From positions 2,294,001 to 2,358,000 of the forward strand of contig JAEBUN010000001.1 of assembly GCA_023014365.1 (NCBI GenBank): a stretch of DNA of 64,000 bases, in the 5' to 3' direction. The position numbers and the translations under genes were made by a program. Below the pieces are notes generated by a model. It saw nothing but the letters and a program-made list of their open reading frames with translations. It was not told where the DNA came from and ran no database searches. Position 1 is the stretch's first letter. The number at the start of each line of letters is the position of its first letter. Shown piece by piece: positions 1 through 13,454 of the stretch. The DNA comes from Lepiota brunneoincarnata. Taxonomy: Eukaryota; Basidiomycota; Agaricomycetes; Agaricales; Agaricaceae.

Positions 1-1047
1 CCTGCTGGTGCTGGTGCCTTTGGCGGCCCACGCCCATACGGCATGTACTTGCCGTCCCGCGACAGGCTCAGCGCCTGTCTGTAGTCCCCCTGCAGTCTGC
101 TCTGGGGCAGCCGCCGTGGCAGCAGGTCCAACATCCGGCGTAGTTCCTCATTCTCTGTCTGCAGCCGCGCAAGTTCTACCTCCCGCGACATCGAATGGTC
201 CGCGGCTAGGGTCGCGTTCCACGGCTCTCGGTCTTCTTCCTCTATCGTTCGCGTTGCGGGAGGTTCATTGGCATCCTCCCCGGATTCTGCCCGGAGTAGT
301 TGTCGTAACACATGTGAAAGCCGCGCAAGCGACGCGGAAATTGCAGTATTTGCCATTAGCTCCTGCGTGGCGTTTTCCTCCTCCCGTGATAGCAGCTTTG
401 TTTCGTATTCGCGAATGAGCGAAAGCTCCCGTTCTTGCACGTCTCGCTGAAGGTAGGCATCAGAATTCCACCCCTGTCCACCGAAACTATTCCACATACT
501 GCCCGGTTTCGAAACGCACCTGAACAGTTGTCAACAAGTATATGAAAACAAGGTGTTCCATGACGTACTCATTACAGTCTCCAACGTCTGCTCATACTCT
601 TTTATGAGCGAGTTTAGCTGCTTGTTATCGTGCTGAAGGCCCTGGTTTTCAGCAGCGATAGCAGCATTCATTCGTTCCAATTCCGCGTCATACTCCTCTA
701 AGTCCATGGTCAACTTGAATTCCTGCTCAACAGTGCAAATCCCAGACCTTGCGTTTTGTCCAGATTGAACCTGGCAACCTCTAAGAATAAGTGCCATGCA
801 ACAGCCGCAGTGAGACCCACCTCCGTAGAACAAAACCTGACTGTGAATGAATAGCCTGCGTCTACTCAGCAACTTTACATGAGCATCATTCCCATCCCCA
901 ACAACAGAGTAATTCACCCACCTTGACATTCGCAGCTTGTGCATACAGTGCCACCGACAAACTCCTGTTCTCGCTCAACGATTCACTCAACTCTGTGATT
1001 AGCGCCCAAAGCTTCGAAAGGTCGTATTCTCCATTTTCCAGTATCAT
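1..1047 (-). CDS. SIKE/FGFR1OP2-family coiled-coil protein (SCI1-like, STRIPAK-associated), C-terminus beyond window
   Basis: Exons 1047-922, 861-821, 770-748, 697-569, 519-500, 446-<1. Phases agree throughout. The start at 1047 gives an N-terminus MILENGEYDLSKLWALITEL. The protein is almost entirely predicted coiled coil. Segments LQHDNKQLNSLIKEYEQTLE and ELARLQTENEELRRMLDLL align in order with human SIKE1/FGFR1OP2. In Sordaria the family member SCI1 is a STRIPAK (striatin-phosphatase-kinase) subunit needed for hyphal fusion and fruiting; a role in STRIPAK signalling is inferred from family membership. Exons of 23 nt (748-770) and 20 nt (500-519) are needed to keep the frame and restore the expected residues. 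An upstream in-frame extension past 1047 exists but is preceded by an acceptor-like TTTCAG, so the start could lie in an earlier exon. The stop codon lies left of the window. Confidence 0.85.
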
Positions 1048-1206
1048 ATCTACGGCGTCTTGCACTGAAAGCCAGCCGATTGTGTCTGCCTCCCAGACAA
1101 GAAAATGATGGAACACGGAGGGTGTGTGGAGGGTCTGCCGCACAAAGTGATGGATACAGAGTCAAGTTGGTGCTGTCTATTCTTGGTTTGCGCCAATCAA
1201 AAAACC

Positions 1207-3318
1207 TCAACTACTGCTCCTCGGCTCTCCTGCTTCGTTGCACTCAATTATCGCCATCCAAACCTCAGCAATCCCTTCCTCCTCGCATCCGACTTGCATC
1301 CCATTGTCTTTCAAAATGTAATACTCCCTCCATGGCGTCTGAACTATAGCCAAAGCCGGATGAAGCCCACGTCCCGACCTCCCCGTGAAATGTACGCTCT
1401 CAACGTGATGATGCCTCAAAAATTGTGAGTACTAAAATGACTTGCAAACAAAACAGAACGTGAACGTGACCCACGCAGGTACGAAGAGATTGACTTTCGG
1501 TTCTTTTCTCTCCTGGCCAAACTTCGTCTCCGTTTTATTGGGAAGACCTCTGAACTCTTGTCCCATTTCACTCGACGTCATGTAGCGGCCGCTCAAACTA
1601 GGCCAATGGATCAGCCGCATAAGAATGTTACCGATGAAATTCAAACCTGTTTTCCATGGTACACGCTAGAACATATCGCATCGCGACTGCCCTCTTGAGC
1701 TCTCCAGATTCCCCCTCTTTTTGTGTCCTCTTCAACCATAGCTTGCTGATCCCACGTTCGTATTCCTCGTAATTAGACCACCGAACATGGTCCATGATAT
1801 TCATTACCGCTGTCGCCTCCCCATCCTCGGATACGCGCTTCTGTATATATACGGACCAGTCCATACGAGTTGGCAAAGAATCATCTAGCGAGACCGGACT
1901 TCCTATGACTTCGCAGGTCGTTTCTAGGACGTAACACTTCATATATCCCACACTATGGTCCTCGCCCTCGCGTCCGGTCGCAACGTACCATATTCCCTGT
2001 ACAACCTCCTGCACATCTAAAATCTCGAATCCCTGCATTTCCTCCAAACGACGGCCCAGGGTCACATAAAAATAACACATGGTTAGCATAAACCTACAAC
2101 AATCAATGTAAAACTCCTTCAAAACAAAGCATGACCCACCTACCGTACAGCGACAACAGCCTGTTTCGAACAATCTCCACTCTTCCAAATACTTTCATTG
2201 ATAACCCTAACACCCCCTCCCGTCAACCTACCCAAAAAAGACTTCCTGAAAGCTTCCTTTCTCCTCCCCATCTCCGCTTCTCTCACCATTCTATAAGGCC
2301 ACAAATTCATCCGATCCACATAAACGCCCTTACTCAGAACATTCTCAAGCCTCTTTCCAGGATACCACCTCTGGAGATGAAATGACGCCGAAAGGTGTCC
2401 TGAATACCTGAAGAGACGAGAAGACAATACTAGGCTCGGCAAATCGCAAGCGTCGATGTCGCGCAAGATGAGAGCAAGCTTCGAGGCGTATTTGCGCTGC
2501 GCCAGAGACGGAGGGAACGCGATGGTTCCGATCTCAAGTGTTGTCTCATCCGTCAAAGAAAAGTCGAGATATTCACTTGGGGCGGCATCTTGAAGAGGCT
2601 CATGGTAGTTCGTCGCGGGATACCGGTATGCTGCTGGCACTAGGGCTTGATCTCGCGGTTTGATTACCAATGGAATATATCTTTTCGAGGTCATTGTTGT
2701 CGTGTCCCTTGCTGTGTATGTGATGTTCTGTCCATTATTGTTGGTTGCTCGGATCATCATTGGGTCCGTCCCTGGGGCGATGTGCGTTGCCTGGGCGAAT
2801 AAAACCCGCGGAGGATTATTAACATCCTGTGAGCAATGGATCTCTGTCACGTTCAGCCTCTGCCTCTTCGATGGTGGCCCACGCTCCTTTTGCCGTCGTT
2901 CTTGAATCTGAGATATTTGAATGATATTTCGGGGATTATCGAGAGGCTGGGCGGCGGCTTTGCCAACCCGTGGTAAGTCAGACCTTGAGACAGACCAAAT
3001 GTTTGCGAAAACTTCCGATGCCACAGGAGGCACTGCGAGAGACTCCCTCACCAGCGTTGCGGCAGGTGACTGGAGCGCTCGAGAGACGCTCTGACTGGTT
3101 TTACATGACTGTCTGTTCCCTTCGCTCGCCACACCAGATGGTCGAGAGACAGCCTGGTCAATTATAGTGCTTGTTGCCCCTGTGGGAGCGCCCTTCCCAT
3201 GGCTAGTGAGTTTTTCGATGAGGGAAGCTTTGGCAAGCTTTGAATATCCAGAAACCCCCGTCTCCTTGCAGAGTGCTTTTAACTGTGGTACGGTGAGCTT
3301 TCGTAGGTCCGTGGGCAT
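1207..3318 (-). CDS. SAP-domain protein of unknown function
   Basis: Exons 3318-2144, 2093-1647, 1597-1483, 1431-1207; about 653 residues. The ATG at 3318 begins MPTDLRKLTVPQLKALCKET, a SAP motif (residues about 5-40), a short helix-turn-helix known to bind AT-rich DNA or to sit in chromatin and RNA-processing proteins. Residues about 45-200 are low-complexity and basic/serine-rich. The C-terminal 350 residues look folded, with many aromatic residues, but I recognise no catalytic motif. A nuclear role is inferred only from the SAP motif. Its stop is 160 bp from the start of the SIKE-like gene and its start is 116 bp from the stop of the methyltransferase gene, so its regulatory DNA is very short. 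Confidence 0.8.
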
Positions 3319-3434
3319 TGTTGGAGAACGAATGTGAGTGAGACATCAGTGCTTCGGCACGCCATGATCTTGACGTTCTCAAGAGACATGCACCTCAGAG
3401 TTGATGATTTCCGGGCCGGACAAGCTCAAAGTGT

Positions 3435-5172
3435 TCAAGGTACCAACGGCACTATTACAATTGCAACATTCCTGCCACTGCCTGTGGCCTGGTCAAACAA
3501 GTTAACAAAAGAAACCTTCTGTCTGGACCAGGCATTCACGGGCATCCTGGTCTGCAAGCCCTCAGCGACCCAGGCCAGACGATCGGTGAGGATAGCGCTT
3601 TCAATCACAGGTCCCAGCAAACATCGGAGGGTATGAATGACTTCGATAAGTCGCTCCAGTGAACCATCTCGCTCCACACTCTCGCACTTTGCAATCGCTG
3701 CCTTGAGATCCACGCCCATCTTTCCCCCAGCGACACTTAGGAATGTCCCCCAGTCCCTGTATGCAGCATCCCTTAATTTCCCTAAGCGACGCATTTCAGG
3801 AGTGGCGCCAGTCCCAACTTGATTGGTACCGATACTCAACGTCTTCGATATGGGTAGGCGTGACCAGGGAAGTTGTCGTCCGGGAGCAAAACGGATCTGG
3901 GGCTCAACAGCAGCAGGTGCACTTGGGTCGGCTTGGATTTGCCGTACATATTTCCCAAGAAGGGCACGCCAAGTCACCTTGCGGAGTGCAAGCTCCACGG
4001 AGGGAACGGGTGTTGGAGGTGAAAGCCTTGAAAGCCATTGTGTAGGCACCTGGGCTGCAAGGTGGTACGCTGATGTAGGCAGATCAATGGTAGGGGAAAA
4101 ACACTTCATATGTGCAGAAAGGGGAAAGTCTATCAGAACCCCGGATCAAGATCTTGGTTGATTTAGGTGTGGAACACTCACCTCCAGGATTCATGAGGTT
4201 GTAACAACATCCAACAACGATAGCAGCTACAAATCCCCAACGGGTTCGATCGCTCATCGGACCGTTGTACGTACGGATCATGTCAAGGGTGAGGGAACCA
4301 CAGGCATGTAGACCGACAAGTAGAACAGGAATATTATCCTCTGCGGGCGCAGCAGGAGTCTCTGCAATCCACCCATCAATGGTGGCATACAACGCCTCTG
4401 GAGTGATGTGTATCGTTTTGTGCGCAATAGGAGGATTGTCACCAGAAGGTGGAGGAAGCAAACGGTCTTCCCAACGCCGTGCTCCAGCGGTCTGCCCCTC
4501 GTCTGCATCCAGTGCTAGAATTTGAGTCTCCGGTAAAGAAGCCTTGAGCGTTCGTGTCAAATAGCCCTATGTGATCAGTCATTGTCCTTACCCAATCACG
4601 GTAGTATGTGCATTTATTGCGTACCTGGCCGGCTCCAACATCTACGATCCTGAGCGCGGAAGTAACCCAGCCATTGGTGCGGATTACCTCCAGGATGTAT
4701 GCTACCATGCGAGAAACCTCATGGGCCTTTTTTGGTGACATGCCGGTTTCTTGGATAGATGGAAGGAAGCCTTCCAGCGCGACCGGATCGCGGGGCAGCT
4801 GGAATCGCCTTACCTCGTCTAGCATTCCTCGCAGAGTGAGTGGGATGGATAATAGCCTCCTGCCGGTTCTTGATTTTATTTATCACGATTCTTTGGATAG
4901 CGAACGTACCCCGGACTGCCGGTCATATAATAATCAACCAAATCCAGCCACCCACTGGGTGTCTCCCTGGCCCAGACGATCCATTCCGACCATTCCTTGG
5001 GCGCGCTCGCCTCCTGGACGGTGATTTCATTGGGGTGGAGGCGCAGTAGGGACTGAACCAGACGTGAAGTCAGGATTTGATGGAGCTGTCCAAGTTTTAA
5101 CACGGCCTGTCGAACGACTTGGGAGTCGATTGGCTGGGAATTCTTCAGGGTGGGGGTCTTGTTATCAGACAT
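3435..5172 (-). CDS. METTL25/RRNAD1-like SAM-dependent methyltransferase
   Basis: Exons 5172-4910, 4859-4625, 4566-4182, 4129-3435; 525 residues. The SAM-binding motif I, VDVGAGQGYLTRTLK, is split by intron 2 (VDVGAGQ | GYLTR) at about residues 160-172, followed by an acidic motif II (ILALDADEGQ). LVGLHACGSLTLDMIRTY and VVGCCYNLMNPGG are hallmarks of the Methyltransf_32 group that includes METTL25 and RRNAD1. The C-terminal block with VIESAILTDRLAWVAEGL is also typical. The substrate of fungal members is not established to my knowledge; an RNA or protein target is inference. All four exons splice with canonical GT-AG sites. Confidence 0.88.
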
Positions 5173-5421
5173 GGGACAAAATTGGCAGGCAGACCAACTA
5201 CAAACGAATTCGGACTATTTTAATGCCATCATCGACCATACCTTAATAGTGCAATCTGCCTGAGCTCGTGGGTCATCTGTCGGATTTCGTGAGACTTGCA
5301 GACTCAGGTTAGAGTAGGTTTCCAACTGAACTCGTTTATTGACGAAATAGTGGAGAAGTGCGGGATTAACTAGAGAACTTAAAAATGAATAGAATATCTT
5401 ATGGGTGTTGACGGGAATGCC

Positions 5422-8400
5422 TTAATCATAGATGGGAAGTGGTAAGAGCCTGCAACGATAGGTGAGATTCTCATTCCTGCTTTGAACACGGAGTCCATGT
5501 ACCTGTCTGCATTAAACAAAAAATTATTGGCAATGTCTTCACCCTCCAGAAAGCGAGTGGGATATATGACTGGAACCATCAACAGTGAGACAGACACATT
5601 GGTTCGTAAGGGGACTGTTGGCATACCTAAATGCCCGTTCAGCTCCTTTAGCAACTTTTCCATCTCGTCCCGCTCCCGTTTCTCAAAAGGTTCGCTTCCT
5701 TTGGCCGGTTTTCTTGCGGGTTCGTCACTGTCGTTGGGTGGGTGAGTCGCTCGCAAGGGGTTGTTTTCGCTGCAGTTCTCTTTGCTACTATCCGAGGAAC
5801 TGTCTACCACTTCCTGAAGCAAAATATTCTCATGACCCAGGCATGGGTTGTCTCCAGTCTCCGAAGGGATCCGGGCAGTTGGTTCGCCGGTTTCGGGAAC
5901 CTGAGGGATGGTGATCAGCCATGCATGAGAAAAGAATGATAATAAGCATACGGGTTTTTTCAGGCGCTCGTGATGGGCAACAAATTCTTTGTATTGTTTC
6001 CAAGTGGTAATTATGTCGTCGGGAATGGCATGGAAGACCTTGCGGTATATCTCCGTCTTGAAGGCGAAGGGTTAGTAAAGTGATTACGGACCGAAACGAT
6101 GGAGTAGAGGGGAGCGACAAACATTATAAGCGGCACTCGCCACCCAGACACTCCTCCAGAAAGCATCCGAGATTGGGTCCTCAAAGGCGTCCGGATCAAC
6201 GTGTGGCCGAGGTATTGGTACAGCCCATTTGGTCCCTAGCCTACTGGTCTGTTGCCTTTGGATTATACTGGGGGCTGAAGATTCCTCCTGCTCCTCGTCC
6301 TTTCCTCCCGAACGCGGATGAGAAGTTTCGCTGTCCGAATAGGGAGCATTTGCCAGCGGGATTTGGTCCTCTGCTCTAGCAGAACTCGGTGCTTCGCTGC
6401 TGTGTCGGTCTTCAGCAATAGATTTCTCTTCCACTGTGGGCACGGCTGAGCTTGCAAATCCCCTTTCTTTCCTTCCTTCCTTAGTGCAGTCCCTACGCTC
6501 TGCCTCTAATGTAGCATCTCCCACACCATGAGCGATAGTATCGTGCTTCATGCCACCTTTATGGAGTTCCTTGGCCGTTTCCGTTGAAGTACTTTCGCTT
6601 ACAGCAAATCCGGCTTAAAAATCTTGCGTGAGCATAGAGGGGCCGGGGATAGACGGACCGAGCACCTTGTTTGGCAGTGACTAAACCAGCCCTCGCAAGA
6701 GTACCTATTGCATCATGCTTCTTAATTTCAGTGACCCCCTCAGCCTGTCCGTATTGTTGTACCCCTTCTGGATCCCAAGGCTCTTGTTCATGCTCCGGTC
6801 GAACGGGTTCATTGACCATGAGGTCATCTTCATCAAGAGCATCAACGTCCACGCCAAGATGCTCCCTCATTAGCCGCACCCGCAGTGTGTGCGCAAATCT
6901 ACCAACTTTGAATGGTTGACCTGCCATTGACCTGAAAGGGTAACAGGGGTGTGGATTCAGCACTGGACGACCGACAAAGGCGATGATTCCATACCCATCA
7001 ATCATGTCTGTGTCCCTGATCACGGCGGCTATTTCTGAATCTCTATCGCCTCGTTGGGATCGTTCATTGATGTTTGCGCTGCCGATGATCGCCAAGCGAT
7101 CGTCAACAATACAGACCTTGCCATGGATGTACACCTGATACTTGTCAGTGTGGCTACATCTACCGATTGTTGGGAATACGGACCTGCTCCGTTGTTAAGA
7201 CTTCCCCACGCATTTTCGCCCAATTCCGTAGTGAAAAAACAGTGATGTACTCATTGGGCTATTAGGAGTATCTCAGAACTCGCACACTGTCGGCCAGTAA
7301 TAATGTTCGGAACGTACATCGATACCTTCTTTTTTCAGCCGCGAGAAGATAGAATTCGGCCCGCGAGCTATAGTTCGGTTTTGACATTCCAGGATAATGC
7401 GTATCTAATAAATCCTTGAGTCTGTAAAATCTTCTATAATTCAGAGAGAACGCACTGCGCTTGCATCACTGTGGTCCACAGCAAAGGTGAAACCTGGTAG
7501 AAGGGGTATGACGATGCAACATTTCCAAGGAGTACCGTCTTTATGTGCCTTGATGATGCGATGAACGATTGCGTCTCCAATATTATTCTCAATTTTGACA
7601 TCATTTACTACGGTCCTGTTCAGCTGTATAAGCATCTCCAAGAAAAGAGAATGTCGCGTTTGATACGCACGAGGTAATGAAAAACTGATTCTCAATATAG
7701 ACGAAATGCTCCGACATTTGTATCGCTACATAAACGGGATATTAGACTGAAATGCCCTTTTTACATAAGACTCCCAACGAACCTTTGAGGTATGCATTCT
7801 GAATGGAATGTTCAACCTTCGTCGGTGTGCCCATTGACCAGGGTCCCGTGGACCGGCATATCTGCATCTCACATGTCCCCGTAAGACCCATTTGGGTCAG
7901 CTCACCCGGTCTGAACTCGGGCGGGGGCAATAAGAAAGGCATCACTCGCGTGTGGTTCTGGGATTAGAGGCCGGCGATAGTGGTCAGCCATCACGAAATA
8001 GCGAAGCACCAGTGGCAGTGGCTGCACATATACAGACCTTTATTCTCAGCAGGTAGTTCCATCTATAGGTAGGCTGGTCAGCTTCAAGTATACCGTGGAA
8101 TGAATGCCCAGTGTACCTTTGAACGAAATGCCGCGCAAGATCTCGCGCCGGTTGACCGACCACTTGCATTGCCACATCATGCCTATCTGCGAATTAAACC
8201 GAAGCACATGGATGTGCAATAACAGACAAACCAAGGCATCCTAGGGCATTTTGTGCGGTCGTACATATTTTCCCCCGGCTTGTTGAGATTGTAAAAATCG
8301 CAGAGGCGGGGGTTACTATAGTCCTTGCCTAGAAGGCGATAGAGTGAGGTGCAAGTAGCTTTTGCAAAGGGCCAACTTACCAGGCCAAATCTCCGGTTGA

Positions 8401-11400
8401 TCAGTACCGTCAACATCATCCACCAGTACGTGCTGTGCCGTATCCCACCTGACGTTGTCAGCCCCGTGCAATGAACCAGCGTCAAATGGTGAGTTACCGT
8501 CCAAAACATAGATCGATACCACCCATAAATGCAATCGCATGATCAATAACGCAGACCTTTTCGTGCTGATGATGGAAAAGTAAGTAACTTGATCAAGGAT
8601 CCCGGAAAGACGGCATCGCTAACATGAGCCCAGTAGAAAGTTCCCGTCTGGAAATGCGAAGGAGACCTCTGAACCATGATGTTAGGGTGCAATCCCATTA
8701 ATCTTTGCTTGGCGTAGCTATAAAAAGATTGGTGACGGTAATCATAACGAGGGGGAGAGGGAGCTAACTTGCTGTCAGTAGGTGTTGTTCTATTGGAGAC
8801 TTCTTGGCTGTGCAGATGGTGAGTGTGTCACCACTTAGAGACAGCCAAACCCCTTACTAAAGAATAACATATATTTTGACGCCTTCTTTGGCCTTCCTCT
8901 CAAGCAAATGGTCCAATCGATATTGTTCCTTATTGGGTCTTCTCAAGAGGAGTTCTATAGACACTAGATAAGTAGGAGATCCGGACACAGGTCAGAAATG
9001 AGGTTAGTTACCAGGAGATAACCACCAATCATGGATAAAGATAACCTCCCGAGCGAGCAATATAGCACGAGAAAGGTTCCAGAAATAGTCTCGCTAGTCC
9101 GCCATTGTTAAGCGTAAAGGGTCCCTGGATACGAGAAACGTAACACCTACACCATCGACGAGCCACTGAGCTGCGACGTTCAACCGGATTGGGGCAAAAC
9201 TATTGAACCTATTCCGACCAGTATAGTGACTGGAGGATGCACTTCTTTCCAGTGCGGTGATCCACTGGAGCATTTGACGCTTTGGTAGCAATGAGTCCCT
9301 GCGAAATGATGGAATAAAACACGAGTCAAGCTCACCTCACTCCGTGCAAAGAGTTTCAGCTTCATTTGAGAATTAACGACGTAAAACGTGTGTTTGGATA
9401 CATCTCCTTCCTCCCTCTTCTTTTTCTCGCGTTGGCCCGTAGGTTGGCCATTGGTGCCAGCATCCTCTTTTTTGTCCGGCACTGCCATTGGGTTCATGGT
9501 AGTGGACGGGTCAAGCATTGGAGTCCGTACGCGAGGGGGCAGAGATACGGAACTTGAAGACACCGAGGCTTCAATGGTTTCGCTGTTTGTCTCATTTTTG
9601 CGCGCACCGGGCTGTATACCATGACCCCGTTGTTGTTTGTGGTTCGAGTCAAGATGAAAGATCTTAGAAACGCGGGATTTAATGGATCCAATTATAGAGC
9701 GACCATCGATATCGTGCTTGTCGGAAGGCGCTTTGAGCTGCTGATCCTGAAAAATGGAGTTTTCCACCGACTGGGGTTTGTCCGGAGACGAGAACTGATG
9801 CTCAACCATGACGAGCTCATTATGTAAAATATTGTTAAGACCTTGGCGATAATACCTCTTTGGTCGCTCAATTCTGAAGTCGGGATCAAAAAGGAAGACG
9901 TCCCATATTGTGAGCTGCATGTTTTTCAGTTGACATCCCGTTTCTGATCATCGATGACTGACCTCCCCAGGCTCATCGTGAACGACAAGATAGCTCTCTC
10001 TAACAGCACACCACCGATATTCCTTTTTCACTCTCCAGCTGAGGCCCTTTCTGCCGAAACCACCTCCCCCGTTATTGATGGCGTGTATTTGCAGGTATCC
10101 TCCTTTGTATTGAGCTCCACCTGACCGCACAAGAGCAATCGAGAGTGCGCTGGCCTCCAGAAAACCCGAAAGTCGGTTTGACGAGGGATGAAACATCTGC
10201 TTCAATTTTAGCAAAGATCTTCATCTCAAATCAAGGGTCAAAGGTACCACGGCACGAATCAGTTTGATGAGATAGTTTTCCAATGTTTCACGTTGAAGTC
10301 GCGCGAAGGAGGCTTGGGTGATGTGAGCATCTTCCTTCTTGAGAAATTTCAGGTAAGGTAGACCTAGACCTACTCGCGATAATTGCCTCAGCCACTGTTC
10401 TTCTCAGCCAGAAATATACTCACTAGCAAGGGGGAACTCCGGGAGCTCATCTCCAAGGCGATTGTAAACGTTGGACACCGCATAATGCGTGTGCAGCGTA
10501 ACAAAATCACGGAGTTGACGATAAATCACCCATCTTGCAGCACCATTCGCATATTCACATTCAATCCTGAATGACATCTTCTTTTCCTCCGTCGGATGGT
10601 AGCTGTCACTGACTCGGATCCGTAGTCTGTGTAACAAGATGGGCACTCTCCTGTGACCTTTCTCGTCCCGTTCGAACCAAAGTCTAAGCATAAGGGTGGA
10701 AAGTCCGCCTGTGATGAGCTCGTCCGTAATATTCACTGCTTGAGAAGTAACCGTGGAGGGTCCTGGGAGGTTAGGGCTTCCCTGGTCGTGGCCGGGAAGG
10801 TTGGGGAGGAGTGACTTTAGCTTTGCCCACCTGGCTTTCCCCGCTTTGTTTTCGGAGTGTGTATGAGGCAATGAAAAGGCACGGCGCAGGCCCCCGCGGA
10901 CCTGCGACCCAGTTAAATGTCTTTCGTGGTCTACAGGCCCTGAGGCGAGTTTGGGCTGTGGGTTCGCGCCCTGGTCACTATCTTCACGGACGCCATCCTC
11001 CTGCTGAGGTGCATTTTCATCTCCCTCCCATATATTTTCCGGTTCTTGAGTTGCCCACGGGAAGGCACCCTTCAAGTGTTCATCATCCTTTGGCGACTCC
11101 GCGGACCAGCGTACGCGATGGCCAATCCACCCATCGTCAGTGCCACGACTTTCCCTCCGCTTTCCCTTCCTCTCTCCCTGAACCTGTTCCCGTGAAGGCA
11201 GGGATTCCAAAACACCACGAAAGTCCGTGCCAGATTGTGAAAAAGAGCATTCGGCATCGTCATAAGAGGAGCTGGGATTAAGATCTGTGCGTTCGTATTG
11301 GTAGTCACTATTGCGCCTAGATGGCGAATGCGGAAAAGAATATGCAAAAGAAAGAGAGCGCGGAGGCCCCGTTCTAGTTGCGGGCGTGTTTGGTGGGGAC

Positions 11401-11675
11401 CTGTAGTGGGAGACGCGTTGGCCGATGCTGTGACCCTGACTGTTGGACGACTGAACATCGATTTGGATGGTGTCACTGGTGTCCCCGACACCCAGATATT
11501 CCGGCATGATCTGACCTCCGTTTGACACCGGTTGACCGTTGCTCCTGTCATGGCTACTTGGTGGGGGACTGAGAAAAGGAGATGAGCTGACACCTGGTTC
11601 ACCGTTTTCTGCAGGTGGGGGCTGTGTGGAGTGTTGGTGCTGGACGGCGCTCCGAATCACTTGCGCCAAAGACAT
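5422..11675 (-). CDS. PLD1: Phospholipase D, PX-domain type (Spo14/PLD1 family)
   Basis: 26 exons, from 11675-10424, 10369-10248, 10196-9963, 9914-9336, 9279-9151 through 7134-6995, 6931-6666, 6613-6123, 6056-5952, 5900-5627, 5569-5503 to 5449-5422; lengths sum to 1,625 codons. The enzyme hydrolyses phosphatidylcholine to phosphatidic acid and choline at membranes. A serine-rich N-terminus precedes a PX phosphoinositide-binding domain (about 320-430), a degenerate PH-like region, and two PLD catalytic halves. Both HxKxxxxD motifs are intact: HEKVCVID near residue 877 and HGKVCIVD near 1172, the latter followed by GSANINERS. The C-terminal LEGEDIANNFLFNADRLLPL block is typical of fungal PLDs. 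An acceptor in exon 2 could shift 6 nt. Only 110 bp separate its start from the flavoprotein gene. Confidence 0.95.
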
Positions 11676-11785
11676 GGCTTAGCGATGGCGCGGATAAATC
11701 ACACGAGGAGTTATGGAAGGGAGCAGAGAGAGAAGAAGATAGCAGTTTCAAATGCCAGCGGGCGCTGATGACGTCAGAAACTAGG

Positions 11786-13454
11786 CTACTTTGTATGTAC
11801 AAAGTTCAGTGCGCGCCTAGCAGCACTCTGGCCCGCTTTCTTGCCAAAGACAGCCCCTGCAGTCAACCCACTCCCACCCGGGTAATTCCCATAAAATAGC
11901 CCTCCTACCATTTCACCAGTGCAGTGTAGCCCCTCAATCACTCCCCCCATCTCGCTCATGACGCCCGCCCCCGAAGGATCAATCGCAAGCCCCCCAAACG
12001 TGAAGGTTATCCCACACGCAACCTTGACAGCCATAAACGGGGGCACGTCAATAGTAAGAGCCCAGTTGGACTTGGGAAGCGCCAGGCCCAGCGTTCCTTT
12101 TCCATCCTTCACAGCAGGGTCCCAGAGTACACCGGGGTTCTCCCGCTGGTGTGCCTCCACAGCGTCGTTGAAGGTCTGGACGGTTTCCACTAGACCCTCC
12201 CTTGCCGATGGCTCGAGTCCGAGCCCGGCCAGCCTATCCGCAAGTCCCGACAAGCTCCCAGAGTAGACCTTCTCTACTACTCCATTCCCATATTCTTCGT
12301 CCCTCAGCTTGTTAATTACCTTCGAGTCCCATATCTGAAAAGCGAAGCCTTGTTGCTGCATCAATATGGCACGGCCGAACTTGGCATAAGTATAGTTTCG
12401 AAAATCTTCCCCCTCATCGACGAAGCGTTCCCCTTGAGCATTGACCATGATACCCAAGGGATAGCCAGACTTCGTAAATTGATTCGTGACCTCGCGCTCT
12501 CCTTGCTCAGCAGATGCGTTCGCATCCCAGCACGTACTATGGCAACCACCCCAATCTCCTGTGAGTTTGGCGCCGACAACTCGCCCAATTTCAAAACCAT
12601 CGCCCGTATTGTATGGTGTCCCCCGAACCTATACCCGTATTTTAATCGACATATCGACCTCAAGATCCGAAAACAGCGTACCCTGGCCATCTCCCACCCT
12701 TTTCCTAAGAAGTTCCTTCTCATTTCTCGATTTGCTTCGAAGCCTCCGGCAGCGAGAATAATACAGGGGCTTGTCAACACGGCTTCCCGGACTAGTCCAT
12801 CGTCACCACCCAATTCTTGCACCTTCAATCCCCCCACCCCACCATCGCCCATCACTAAAGCAACAGCCTTGACATTGAACCTCTTCTCGACACCTATCTT
12901 AGCCAAGGCTTCAGAATGTGCTCGCATTAAGCCCTTACCCCCGTCCTTCACGCTCAAAGCCATCCCACCCCAGAACACCTGGCGACCACCTACTTCATAT
13001 GCCTGCCGGTTGAACGACATCGTAAAGTCGATTCCGATGTCATCTTTTAGCCATTGTATAGCAGCTCTCGATTCATTCACCACTGCCCAAACGAGCCGCG
13101 GATCCGATCGATCATTCGACAATCTTTGTATGTCTGATGCGAACTGTTCCGCAGTGTAGGGCTCCAAGTCGATTTTGGAAGCTTCAGAAGGAGGTACGTT
13201 TGATACCAACCCGAGAATATCAGCCAGACCGTTGTGAACGGTGCGGTGTGCACCTGCAGTGAAATAACCATTTCCTCCCGCCCATTCTGGTGGACATTTA
13301 TCAACGATGAGAACTAGGTATGGATCTCAGGCCATGCAATGATACGATCAAGATCGCAGTCACCTTTCCTGCAACCAGATTGAGCAGCAGAAAAAGCAGC
13401 ACAGGATCCTGCGTGCCCTGAACCCACTACAATGCAGTCGTATTCGGATGTCAT
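11786..13454 (-). CDS. FAD-dependent oxidoreductase, fumarate reductase/TcuA-like
   Basis: Exons 13454-13364, 13313-12682, 12628-11786; 521 residues. The N-terminus carries the dinucleotide-binding motif VVGSGHAGSCAAFSAAQSG. A second FAD contact, ILAAGGFEAN, lies mid-protein, and the C-terminus has GEMVGGLFYGNYPGGSGL and TAGAVFGKKAG, as in the succinate dehydrogenase/fumarate reductase flavoprotein fold (FAD_binding_2). The closest named pattern I recognise is tricarballylate dehydrogenase TcuA, but the substrate cannot be fixed from sequence. No TcuB-like partner is in the window. The protein lacks a signal peptide. The 2.7 kb upstream of its start has no recognisable gene. Confidence 0.9.

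Noticed and set aside
10811..11281. 156-codon plus-strand frame
   Set aside because: Antisense to the first exon of phospholipase D; a shadow of its serine-rich N-terminus.
12350..13159. 269-codon plus-strand frame
   Set aside because: It is antisense to the FAD oxidoreductase, whose three-exon model has FAD motifs and consistent phases; the antisense frame is Pro/Ser/Thr-rich with no motif.
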